A stretch of 10,140 nucleotides of DNA, from contig WREE01000066.1 in NCBI GenBank assembly GCA_009779515.1, positions 1 through 10,140 of the forward strand. The letters are read 5' to 3'. Under the pieces are notes generated by a model. That model did not search any database, had not been told where the DNA came from, and saw only the letters and a program-made list of their open reading frames with translations. Within the stretch, counting starts at the first letter, position 1. Each line of letters opens with the position of its first letter. Of this stretch, positions 1 to 6,873 are shown piece by piece. The position numbers were made by a program, and so were the translations under genes. The stretch comes from Symbiobacteriaceae bacterium. Its GTDB lineage: Bacteria > Bacillota > JAAYKD01 > WRDA01.

Positions 1-723
1 GCCCCCCTGGGTAAAAGTTTCCTCTAAAATTTCGCTGATCTCTTTCGCGTAATCCCGTGTTACTTCGTGGTTGCGATCGCCATAAGTGCTTTCCATGAGC
101 ACATAATCGGCATCTCGGATAAACTCCGGGTCGCGGATAATAGGCATATTTTTATTGCCAATATCCCCTGAGAAAACCACCTTCCGCTTGACGCCATCTT
201 CTTCCAGCCACATCTCCACACTGGCGGAGCCTAAAAGATGACCGGCGTCTACCAAGCGGAAACGCACCCCGGGGCAAAGCTCCACGATCTCGTGATAGCT
301 GTGGGGCAGGAAGCTTTCAATGGTGTCTAAGGCATCTTCGCTGGTGAAGAGAGGCTCCACCAGGGTCGCCCCCTGGCGGTTACCTTTGCGGTTGGCGTAA
401 GCCGCATCGGATTCCTGAATTTGGGCGCTGTCTTTAAGCATAATCTCCATCAAGCTGCAGCTAACATCGGTAGAGTGAATATACCCTTTGTAACCCAGCT
501 TCTTGAGCAAGGGTAGCAGCCCCGAGTGGTCGATATGGGCGTGGGTGATAATCACATGGTCAATGTCGTAAGGTTCGAAACTAAAGGGCTGTTCAGCCCT
601 GCTGTTGTGGGCGTCGTGGCCTTGCGCCAAACCACAGTCCACTAAGATATTTTGCCCTCGTACCTGCAGCAGATAGCAGCTGCCGGTAACCTCCTGGGTT
701 GCCCCTAAAAATGTGAGTTTAAT
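1..723 (-). CDS. MBL-fold / beta-CASP-type metallohydrolase (RNA-processing exonuclease-like), N-terminal part, AUU start
   Basis: This is the first 241 residues of a zinc-dependent metallo-beta-lactamase-fold hydrolase; the C-terminal part lies beyond the left edge. Visible motifs are the metal-binding HAHIDHSG (H61, H63, D65, H66), DAGHLLGSA (H162), FSGDIG (D187) and MESTYGDR (residues 210-217). This pattern belongs to the group annotated as 'MBL fold hydrolase, RNA specificity domain' (COG1236-like), related to beta-CASP nucleases. The beta-CASP and C-terminal RMMBL parts should follow but are not seen, so RNA as substrate is inference. The start is unusual: AAGGGGGAG (730-738) lies 6 nt before an ATT codon (721-723), and the protein from there begins like the family's usual M-K-L-T-F-L-G-A. 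An in-frame TAG lies seven codons upstream and there is no in-frame ATG, GTG or TTG before the catalytic motif. The gene diverges from the chemotaxis-type gene; no convincing promoter of its own was seen. Confidence 0.88.
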   Translation of the reverse strand, partial: MKLTFLGATQEVTGSCYLLQVRGQNILVDCGLAQGHDAHNSRAEQPFSFEPYDIDHVIITHAHIDHSGLLPLLKKLGYKGYIHSTDVSCSLMEIMLKDSAQIQESDAAYANRKGNRQGATLVEPLFTSEDALDTIESFLPHSYHEIVELCPGVRFRLVDAGHLLGSASVEMWLEEDGVKRKVVFSGDIGNKNMPIIRDPEFIRDADYVLMESTYGDRNHEVTRDYAKEISEILEETFTQGG

Positions 724-764
724 GGCTAACTCCCCCTTGATCTAGAGTTTTTGTTTGTTGGTGT

Positions 765-793
765 TTGACTTACCACGGCTTCTGGGCTATAAT
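765..793 (+). promoter_or_regulatory. sigma-A promoter of the chemotaxis-type gene
   Basis: A -35 element TTGACT (765-770) and a perfect -10 TATAAT (788-793) are separated by 17 bp, matching the housekeeping vegetative consensus. Transcription should start near 800, giving a leader of about 45 nt before the start codon at 848. No sigma-D (flagellar) promoter pattern is seen. The same short interval must also hold the promoter of the divergent metallohydrolase gene. Confidence 0.8.
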
Positions 794-847
794 CTACAGC
801 AGATTTATGGGGACAAAGCAAGACCAAAAAAAGTGGGAGGCTATATG

Positions 848-2113
848 ATGAGTAGGTTAGCCAGGATTAATAAGACGGTCATGACCGCTGTCTTTGCTGC
901 TCAGGGACTTATTCTAGTCGGTTACATTTTGCAAATTTACTTTCCGGGTGCTACTGCTCAAACCTGGGGGGGAACCTTGCAGGCTTTCTTTACCCCCATT
1001 TTGTGCGACCTGCTGGCTCTCAGTTTTTACGGGCGGGACAAGGAAACCCCTTTAGTGCGCTACGCTTGCCTGGCTTCCCTGCTGCTTTTTCTGGGAGTTA
1101 CCCTATTCCTTCGGCACAATCCGCTTCTGTATATTGTCGGTTTTCCTATCTTAATTGTCTTCAGTTATTATCGAGATTATCAGTTTACCTTCTTTAGCTG
1201 TATATCTCTACTGGCGATTAACCTTCTGGCGGTAGTTTACTATGTTATAGCAGTGCCCGGCTATCTTGCCGATAACACTCGGATTATGTTTCAAATAGCT
1301 CCCCACCTCTTTCTCCTTTTTACCTTGCCTCACAGTGTGCGCTTCACCAACGAAGCCCATCAGGAGAACCTAGAACAGGAGCGAGTGCGAGCTGAAGAAA
1401 TATCAGAACTGCTGCACCAAGCAGAACGCACTGCTGAAACCGATAACCAGGTTATGCTAAATGTCAATGCCAGGGTGCAGGAGCTGCTGGAGATCCTGGA
1501 GCTTTTCCGAGAAAAGGCTTTAGCCAACGCCAAAGATGCCGAGGAGTCCTCGCAGTTGGCAGAACGGTCGCGGCAAGACCTAACCCAAAGTAGCAACCAA
1601 ATGGAAGGTGCGATTAAGGCTATCAACAGTATTCAAAGTATCTCCCGGGAAATTAAGAATATTAATAACACCATTGACGGTATTGCTTTCCAAACCAGCA
1701 TCTTAGCCCTTAACGCTTCGGTGGAAGCTGCTCGTGCCGGGGATGCGGGACGTAGCTTTGCGGTGGTAGCCGAAGAAGTCCGTGCCCTCTCCCAAAAAAG
1801 CACCCAGGCAGCCACGGAAACAGAGGCGCTCATTCAGCGTACCTTAAACGCCATTAACGACGGTGATGCGGAAATTAAAGCAGCGGCGGGCACGGTTAGT
1901 ACCGCTCATACCGACTCTGCCACCTTAAGGCAAAAAGCCGAAAGTATTGCCCGTTCCGTCCAGGAACAAAATAGCTTGATGGAGCGGGTAACCTCCATGA
2001 TTAAAAATATTGAAGAACTTATCAGCTCCTTAGAGCATCAGGATGGGTATCAGAATGAGAACCAACTGCCGCCACCTCGCTATCCTAAAGCGCTCCCCAG
2101 CGGTAGATTCTAA
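848..2113 (+). CDS. Methyl-accepting chemotaxis-type transducer with multi-TM sensor region, no visible HAMP
   Basis: The 421-aa product has about six hydrophobic segments (roughly residues 12-30, 41-60, 71-88, 93-107, 112-137 and 146-163). A long coiled coil follows (about 165-275), then the hallmark hairpin tip of methyl-accepting chemotaxis proteins at about 276-318, containing IAFQTSILALNA, VEAARAG and FAVVAEEVRAL. In the family this tip binds CheA and CheW at the membrane. There is no periplasmic ligand-binding loop and no recognisable HAMP between membrane part and coiled coil, so the signal is likely sensed in or near the membrane. The return helix ends in a short Pro-rich tail with no CheR-docking pentapeptide. 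I chose the second of two adjacent ATGs (845 and 848) because GGGAGG (835-840) is 7 nt from it; an upstream extension to 755 would overlap the promoter. No che genes are nearby, so it is an orphan receptor. The sensed stimulus is unknown. Confidence 0.87.
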   Translation: MSRLARINKTVMTAVFAAQGLILVGYILQIYFPGATAQTWGGTLQAFFTPILCDLLALSFYGRDKETPLVRYACLASLLLFLGVTLFLRHNPLLYIVGFPILIVFSYYRDYQFTFFSCISLLAINLLAVVYYVIAVPGYLADNTRIMFQIAPHLFLLFTLPHSVRFTNEAHQENLEQERVRAEEISELLHQAERTAETDNQVMLNVNARVQELLEILELFREKALANAKDAEESSQLAERSRQDLTQSSNQMEGAIKAINSIQSISREIKNINNTIDGIAFQTSILALNASVEAARAGDAGRSFAVVAEEVRALSQKSTQAATETEALIQRTLNAINDGDAEIKAAAGTVSTAHTDSATLRQKAESIARSVQEQNSLMERVTSMIKNIEELISSLEHQDGYQNENQLPPPRYPKALPSGRF

Positions 2114-2116
2114 TTG

Positions 2117-2138
2117 GGCAACCGGCTAGTTGGTTGCC
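2117..2138. terminator. Hairpin between convergent genes, possible bidirectional terminator
   Basis: GGCAACC (2117-2123) and GGTTGCC (2132-2138) form a 7-bp perfect stem around an 8-nt loop. It starts 3 nt after the stop of the chemotaxis-type gene and overlaps the last codons of the convergent YkgJ-type gene. Neither strand has a clear U-tract after the stem, so intrinsic termination is uncertain. It may protect 3' ends or act with Rho. Confidence 0.45.
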
Positions 2139-2626
2139 TCATAGTGGTAGATTTGTCTTAGTCGTTGGATAATTTCGAAGACGATAGGGCACACTACTGC
2201 CAGCTCAATAACCCCAAAAAAGTTATCCAACTGCCCCGGCTGGTCGGTGAAAGGAAAAGCCCGACAGACCCGGGGCTTTATTTCTTGGACAAAGCACTTA
2301 CCGTCACGCAGTAGAAAAGGGCAGGGAGGTGGAATATCGTATCCTTCCTCCGCTGCCACAAAATGCCCCTTAACAAACTCCTCCCGGGTAGTTTGGAAAA
2401 AGGTGACCAGAGGGGCAATATCCTCTTCGTGGATGGAAATATAATACGAAGTGCAGCAGTTGTTGCAGTAGCAGCAGTCGTACTGGGCGAACAACTCCTG
2501 GTGTAGCTCGTAAAACTGGCGATCCAGCTCCTCCGGATCCACGTGGTCTTTGAGGTAGACGGCAAAGCGCCAGTTTTCTTTTTCCTGCTCCGTGGCAACC
2601 CTTTTTACTTCGCTGGGTGCGATCAT
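2126..2626 (-). CDS. YkgJ-family cysteine-cluster protein
   Basis: The 166-aa protein has a dense cysteine cluster, CCYCNNCC (C51, C52, C54, C57, C58), then C102, C111, C121 and C146, within CPFL, GKCFVQEIKPRVCRAFPF and VCPIVF. This matches the YkgJ / CxxCxxCC family (Pfam PF03692), thought to bind zinc or an iron-sulfur cluster; the function is not established. The C-x-x-E/I-x-x-R-P-x-x-C-R-x-F-P-F pattern is typical. There is no signal peptide or membrane segment, so it is probably cytosolic. ATG at 2626 is preferred over GTG at 2635 because AAGGAAG ends 8 nt before the ATG and runs straight into the GTG. It is the last gene of the minus-strand set, 27 nt after the unrecognised 135-aa gene, and converges with the chemotaxis-type gene. 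Confidence 0.85.
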   Translation of the reverse strand: MIAPSEVKRVATEQEKENWRFAVYLKDHVDPEELDRQFYELHQELFAQYDCCYCNNCCTSYYISIHEEDIAPLVTFFQTTREEFVKGHFVAAEEGYDIPPPCPFLLRDGKCFVQEIKPRVCRAFPFTDQPGQLDNFFGVIELAVVCPIVFEIIQRLRQIYHYEATN

Positions 2627-2653
2627 CGGCGTCACTTCCTTATAGCTTGGGGA

Positions 2654-3061
2654 CTATGCCTCAACTTGCGGTGCGGGCTCTCCAGCCTTAGGCTCTGAGA
2701 CTACCGGCAATATTAGCCTTTCGCTCTGGATACTATTTTTCGCTCCGTATTTACCCAGCTCTGCCGTAACCCACTGCCAGTCGATTTTGTTTATATCTTC
2801 GTTCCCTTCGATGTGCAACCCTTCCAGAGGAAAGACCGGGGTAATATTCCCGGTGCTAAAGGAGGTGCTATAAACTTTTTGACCGTCTCTCAGGCGCCAA
2901 CAAGCGGTAACAAAACCGCTGAGTTCGGCGACCACATAGAGCTGCTCCCCGCTGATAACAATATCTCCCACCATCAGCGTGGTGCGACGGGTGGAAAGGT
3001 AAGCCAAGGCCTGGTGGGTGGTAAGAACCCGGAGGTTGGCTTCACTGGAGGAGTGGGACAT
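2654..3061 (-). CDS. Unrecognised 135-aa protein downstream of dnaB
   Basis: I do not recognise this family. It looks genuine: AAAGGAGG (3071-3078) lies 9 nt before the ATG and overlaps the dnaB stop codon, so the two genes are tightly arranged and translation may be coupled. Residues 10-75 look like a small beta-rich domain (VGDIVISGEQLYVVAEL, then FVTACWRLRDGQKVY), with alternating hydrophobics. A region with WQWV (about residues 95-98) is followed by a Pro/Glu/Ala-rich tail from about 120 that is probably disordered. It has one cysteine, no signal peptide and no membrane segment, so it is probably cytosolic. Position alone (dnaB and ykgJ neighbours) suggests co-expression with replication functions; no role can be assigned. 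Confidence 0.75.
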   Translation of the reverse strand: MSHSSSEANLRVLTTHQALAYLSTRRTTLMVGDIVISGEQLYVVAELSGFVTACWRLRDGQKVYSTSFSTGNITPVFPLEGLHIEGNEDINKIDWQWVTAELGKYGAKNSIQSERLILPVVSEPKAGEPAPQVEA

Positions 3062-3076
3062 AGTTATAAACCTCCT

Positions 3077-4408
3077 TTAACCTTTGACCATATCGACGAA
3101 GAGATTTATGGGCGCCACATAGTAAAGCCGCACCGTACCGGTAGGACCGTTACGCTGCTTTGCCAGGATCAGCTCCGCCGTATTAGGGGAGGGGCTTGCT
3201 TCTTTGTGGTAGTAGTCGTCGCGGTAGAGAAACATGACCAAGTCGGCGTTAGCTTCAATGCCACCGGATTCCAGTAAATCTGAAAGAATAGGGCGTTTAT
3301 CGGCACGCTGCTCCACGGCACGGCTAAGTTGGGATGCTGCCATGACCGGCACATTCACCTCTTTGGCCAAGGCCTTTAAAGCCCGGGAGATAAAAGAGAT
3401 TTCCTGTTGCCGGTTTTCAATACGGCTGCCTAAAGTCATGAGCTGTAGGTAATCGACAATGACTAAGCCGACATTATGCTCCATTTTCAGGCGCCGCACC
3501 CTGGAGCGCAAATCGGCTATCGAGAGGGCACCGGAGTCGTCTATATAGATAGGTGCTGCCGCCAAGGTGCCGATAGTCTGAGAAATGGTTGCCCAGTCCT
3601 GGTCCTGCATTTTGCCGTTAATCAGGTTTTGCAAGTTAACCTTGGATGAGGTGGCAAGGAGGCGCTGCGCCACCTGCAAGCGGGACATTTCCAGGGAGAA
3701 AAAGGCTACAGGTATCTCCTGAGTGGCAGCAGCGTGGAGGGCAATGTTCAGCATCAGAGCCGATTTTCCTACCCCAGGCCGGGCAGCCAGGACAATAAAA
3801 TCCGAAGGTTGCAACCCGGAAGTAAACCCGTCTAAATCTTTAAAGCCGGTAGCGACACCGGTAAGAGCCCCTTTATTTTCCATTAAATAAGCTAAGTTCT
3901 CATAACCCTCCACCAGCACTTCCCCCAGGGAGGCATAAGGCTTCTCCCGGTTCCCTCGGGTGGCAATCTCCATAATATCCCGCTCGGCGACATCGATAAT
4001 ATCTTCCACCGAGTCGCTGGCAGTAAAGCAGAGGTTGGCGATTTTGCTACAAGCGGTAATAAGCTGGCGCTGGGTAGAGGCGTCGCGCACTGCCCGGATA
4101 TAGAGCCCCAGGTGGGCAGTAGTGGGCACCGCCAGCCCTAGCTCGTTTAAGTAGGTCCAACTCCCTACTTCCTCCAACTGTTGGCGGCGGCGCAACTCCG
4201 TGGAGAGGGTGACTAAATCCACCGCTTCCCCTCGGTTATAGACAGCGTGGGCAGCACCGAAAATCTGCCGATGCTGCCCGTGAAAGAAGTCTTCTTCTCT
4301 GAGCTCCTCCATGACGCTAATCACCGCTTGGCGGTCTAACATTATGGCACCCAACACCGATTGCTCAGCCTCTCTGTTGTTGGGGGGAATACGCTCGCGC
4401 TCACTCAT
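3077..4408 (-). CDS. dnaB: Replicative DNA helicase DnaB
   Basis: This 443-aa protein is the hexameric helicase that unwinds DNA at the replication fork and works with primase (called DnaC in Bacillus subtilis). The N-terminal DnaB domain spans about residues 5-110 (PPNNREAEQSVLGAIML at the start). The RecA-like ATPase domain runs from about 175 to the end, with Walker A ARPGVGKS (209-216), catalytic E240 in FFSLEMS, Walker B LVIVDY (315-320), ASQLSR (358-363) and KQRNGPTG (417-424). Length is normal, and no intein is present. Oddity: the DNA-binding-loop motif, normally DLRESGxIEQDAD, reads DLLESGGIEANAD (377-389), losing the arginine. The ATG at 4408 has AGGAG (4422-4426) at a long 13-nt spacing. 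It sits 24 nt downstream of the LonC-like gene, probably in one operon. Confidence 0.97.
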   Translation of the reverse strand: MSERERIPPNNREAEQSVLGAIMLDRQAVISVMEELREEDFFHGQHRQIFGAAHAVYNRGEAVDLVTLSTELRRRQQLEEVGSWTYLNELGLAVPTTAHLGLYIRAVRDASTQRQLITACSKIANLCFTASDSVEDIIDVAERDIMEIATRGNREKPYASLGEVLVEGYENLAYLMENKGALTGVATGFKDLDGFTSGLQPSDFIVLAARPGVGKSALMLNIALHAAATQEIPVAFFSLEMSRLQVAQRLLATSSKVNLQNLINGKMQDQDWATISQTIGTLAAAPIYIDDSGALSIADLRSRVRRLKMEHNVGLVIVDYLQLMTLGSRIENRQQEISFISRALKALAKEVNVPVMAASQLSRAVEQRADKRPILSDLLESGGIEANADLVMFLYRDDYYHKEASPSPNTAELILAKQRNGPTGTVRLYYVAPINLFVDMVKG

Positions 4409-4432
4409 GGTTTAACTCTCACTCCTGGGAAA

Positions 4433-6361
4433 TTAGGATACCAGCACGCGCTGTAAAACCTCTTCGATACTCTGTAGGGGCACCAAAGGTATCCCCACAA
4501 TCTCCTCCCTGAGCTCCTGGGCATTTTCCTGAGGGAGCAGCAGCTCCTTCATGCCTGCTTGCTTAGCGCCGTAGGCTTTGCCATATAAGCCCCCTACCGG
4601 TTTTAAGCGACCATGGAGGGAGATCTCTCCGGTAATGGCCACATCCTGGCGCACAGGCACCTGGCGCACGGCACTGGCGATGGCTACCGTAAGAGCCGCT
4701 CCTGCCGAAGGGCCGTCCACATTACCGCCGCCCACTACGTTGACATGAACATCGAAATCTGCCAGATTTAAGTTATATAACTTGCGAATAACTGCTGCTG
4801 CCACAAAGACGGAATCTTTCGCCATAGAACCGGCCGTATCGTTAAAGCGGATAACCCCTTTACCCGGCTCGTGGCTGGGGAAAGAGATAGCCTCAATTTC
4901 CAAAGCAGAACCTAAGAAGCCGTAAGCCCCTACTCCAAAAACTTTGCCGATGCGAGGGGTCTCTTCAGCTTTGTAAGGAGCGTTAGGGGCGAGACGGGAG
5001 ATTTGCAGAGCCTCCTGCACGGTGGTTAAGCCGGTAGGTAAAAGACGCCGTCGGTCTAGTTTGGCGCCGCTGGCGTAAAGGGTTAAGCCATAAACATCGG
5101 CTAAAATGGACACTGCTCGCCGAGCTTCATCGGCATGGTCGGCGATAAGCTCCGCCACCCCCGCCTCCAGATTCATCCTTAACCTTTTGGCAGCGCCTTT
5201 CACCACTAAAATAATTTCGTCGCGGTTCATGGGGTCGAAGAAAACCTCGGCACAGCGGGAACGGATAGCCGGGTTAATTTGCTCCGGGGCTCGGGTGGTG
5301 GCGCCAATTAAGACAAAGTTTGCCGGAGCGCCGTCTTTAAAGAGCTTGCGGATATAGCTGGGGATATTGGGGCTGGAGGAATCGTAGTAGGAGGATTCAA
5401 AGCGCACCCTCTTGTCTTCCAGCACCTTAAGCAGCTTCGCCTGCAACATGGGATCCATCTCGCCAATTTCATCGATAAAGAGAATCCCCCCGTGAGCATC
5501 CGTGACTAAGCCGGGTTTAGGCTCCGGCACAGCGCCGTCGGCAAGGTCGCGCCGCGCCCCCTGATAAATAGGGTCGTGGACGGAACCCAGCAAGGGGTTG
5601 GTAATTTCCCGAGGATCCCAGCGCAGGGTAGTGCCATCGACCTCGATGAAGGGGGCGTCGGCACCAAAAGCCGAGTTAGGGAGAGCTTTAGCCACCTGTA
5701 GCACCAGCCGCGCCACGGTGGTCTTGCCCACCCCCGGAGGACCGTAGAGCAAAATGTGGGGCGGGAAGGGGGTAGCCAGCTTCGCCATCATCGCCTTTTT
5801 CGCCTGCTCTTGGCCAATAACTTCGTCTAACTTCTGGGGACGCATACGCTCAGCGGCAGCAAGAGGGGCTAAACGCCGCTCCAGAGCTTCCAGCTCCTGG
5901 AGTTTGCGGGTGCTCTCTTCCGTTTCCGGACCGTTTTCTTCCTTTAATAGATTAAGCTTAATCTCCCGCATATAGTCGTCTTGCCGTTCGTGCATACGCT
6001 CGTGAACCATCCGTTCCAGACGTTCCTCTACGGAACGGCGGGCGATCATTTCGGCAATATCTTCGGCTAATAAGTCTAAAATATGGGGAATTTCGTCATA
6101 GCGGGGCTCTTCCAGAGTGGGGTCGCCCAGCAGTAGTTTTTGCAGGCCTAAAACCTTTTTGGTAAGGTCTTTGTGGTCAACCAGCTCCAGCACTTCCATT
6201 TTATTTGCCCGGGAAACCATACGCTCCGGTCCCCATAGCTGGGCCATGAGGACATAAATAGCCGACACCCGGTTGCGCAACAGGGAATCCCCGTCCACCA
6301 ACTGGCGCCAGTCAAACTCGTTAGCTTTGTTTAAGTAGTCTTTTAAAATATCCTGTAACAT
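4433..6361 (-). CDS. lonC: Lon-family ATP-dependent protease, LonC type
   Basis: The 642-aa protein joins a AAA+ ATPase to a Lon serine protease domain. It lacks the classical LonA N-terminal substrate domain and has instead an alpha-helical, charged N-terminus (about residues 1-170, coiled coil about 105-170). AAA+ motifs are Walker A GPPGVGKT (207-214), Walker B ILFIDEIG (293-300), GATTR (353-357) and a probable arginine finger in IRSRC (366-370). The protease domain (about 465-642) has the Ser-Lys dyad: S552 in DGPSAGAA and K595 in GGLYGKA. The intact Walker motifs argue for ATP-dependent proteolysis. Architecture and the rplI-dnaB location fit the family named LonC (TIGR02903), described as restricted to a subset of endospore formers; LonB, the forespore paralogue, is the alternative. 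AAGGAG (6367-6372) lies 5 nt before the ATG. A role in sporulation is inference from the family. Confidence 0.9.
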   Translation of the reverse strand: MLQDILKDYLNKANEFDWRQLVDGDSLLRNRVSAIYVLMAQLWGPERMVSRANKMEVLELVDHKDLTKKVLGLQKLLLGDPTLEEPRYDEIPHILDLLAEDIAEMIARRSVEERLERMVHERMHERQDDYMREIKLNLLKEENGPETEESTRKLQELEALERRLAPLAAAERMRPQKLDEVIGQEQAKKAMMAKLATPFPPHILLYGPPGVGKTTVARLVLQVAKALPNSAFGADAPFIEVDGTTLRWDPREITNPLLGSVHDPIYQGARRDLADGAVPEPKPGLVTDAHGGILFIDEIGEMDPMLQAKLLKVLEDKRVRFESSYYDSSSPNIPSYIRKLFKDGAPANFVLIGATTRAPEQINPAIRSRCAEVFFDPMNRDEIILVVKGAAKRLRMNLEAGVAELIADHADEARRAVSILADVYGLTLYASGAKLDRRRLLPTGLTTVQEALQISRLAPNAPYKAEETPRIGKVFGVGAYGFLGSALEIEAISFPSHEPGKGVIRFNDTAGSMAKDSVFVAAAVIRKLYNLNLADFDVHVNVVGGGNVDGPSAGAALTVAIASAVRQVPVRQDVAITGEISLHGRLKPVGGLYGKAYGAKQAGMKELLLPQENAQELREEIVGIPLVPLQSIEEVLQRVLVS

Positions 6362-6383
6362 GGTATCTCCTTATGTGTTGGTC

Positions 6384-6833
6384 CTAATCTTCCGGGTGGA
6401 TATTAATATTTATGGTTGCCGTGATCCCGGAATAGAGGCGCACCGTCACCTCATAATGACCAATCATTTTAATGGTGTCTTTTATTTCAATCCGTTTGCG
6501 GTCTACTTCCAACCCTCTTTGCTTTTTCAGCTCTTCGGCGATATGCACATTGGTGATGGAGCCAAAGAGCCTGCCGCCTTCGCCATGCTTAGCCTTGATG
6601 ATAATCGTAGTCCCTTCCAGCTGGGTAGCCAGCCTTTGGGCGCGTTCCTTTTCCCGCAGCTCTTTCTGCTCCTTCACCGTTTCCCGCTCTTTAAGCTGCT
6701 GTAGAGCCCCTTCGTTGGCGGTAAAAGCTAAACCCCGGGGAATGAGAAAATTACGTCCGTAGCCATCGGCAACGGTTACCTTTTCCCCTCTTTTCCCTAA
6801 ACCTTTAACATCTTCCCTGAGGATTAAAATCAT
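6384..6833 (-). CDS. rplI: 50S ribosomal protein bL9
   Basis: The 149-aa product is full length for bL9, which binds 23S rRNA and extends from the large subunit near the L1 stalk. The N-terminal rRNA-binding domain carries the family signature at residues 13-36 (GKRGEKVTVADGYGRNFL, then IPRGLA). The long connecting helix (about 41-75) is rich in Glu, Lys and Arg, and the C-terminal domain follows (about 76-149, GRLFGSIT). A G-rich ribosome binding site (6837-6844) directly precedes the ATG. It follows YybS by 40 nt and precedes the LonC-like gene by 22 nt. In many Firmicutes rplI lies just upstream of dnaB; here the Lon gene lies between them. Confidence 0.98.
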   Translation of the reverse strand: MILILREDVKGLGKRGEKVTVADGYGRNFLIPRGLAFTANEGALQQLKERETVKEQKELREKERAQRLATQLEGTTIIIKAKHGEGGRLFGSITNVHIAEELKKQRGLEVDRKRIEIKDTIKMIGHYEVTVRLYSGITATININIHPED

Positions 6834-6873
6834 GGTCTCCCCCCTTTTGAGATAGCAGCGCTAAACCACGCGG

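Noticed and set aside
755..847. Upstream extension of the chemotaxis-type gene with a non-ATG start at 755
   Set aside because: It would read through the TTGACT/TATAAT promoter and has no ribosome binding site; GGGAGG at 835-840 fits the ATG at 848.
2813..3277. 154-codon open frame on the plus strand over dnaB and the 135-aa gene
   Set aside because: It is antisense to the well-supported dnaB 3' end and its product shows no family pattern.
6360..6704. Plus-strand 114-codon frame opposite rplI
   Set aside because: It is a shadow of a highly conserved ribosomal protein gene.
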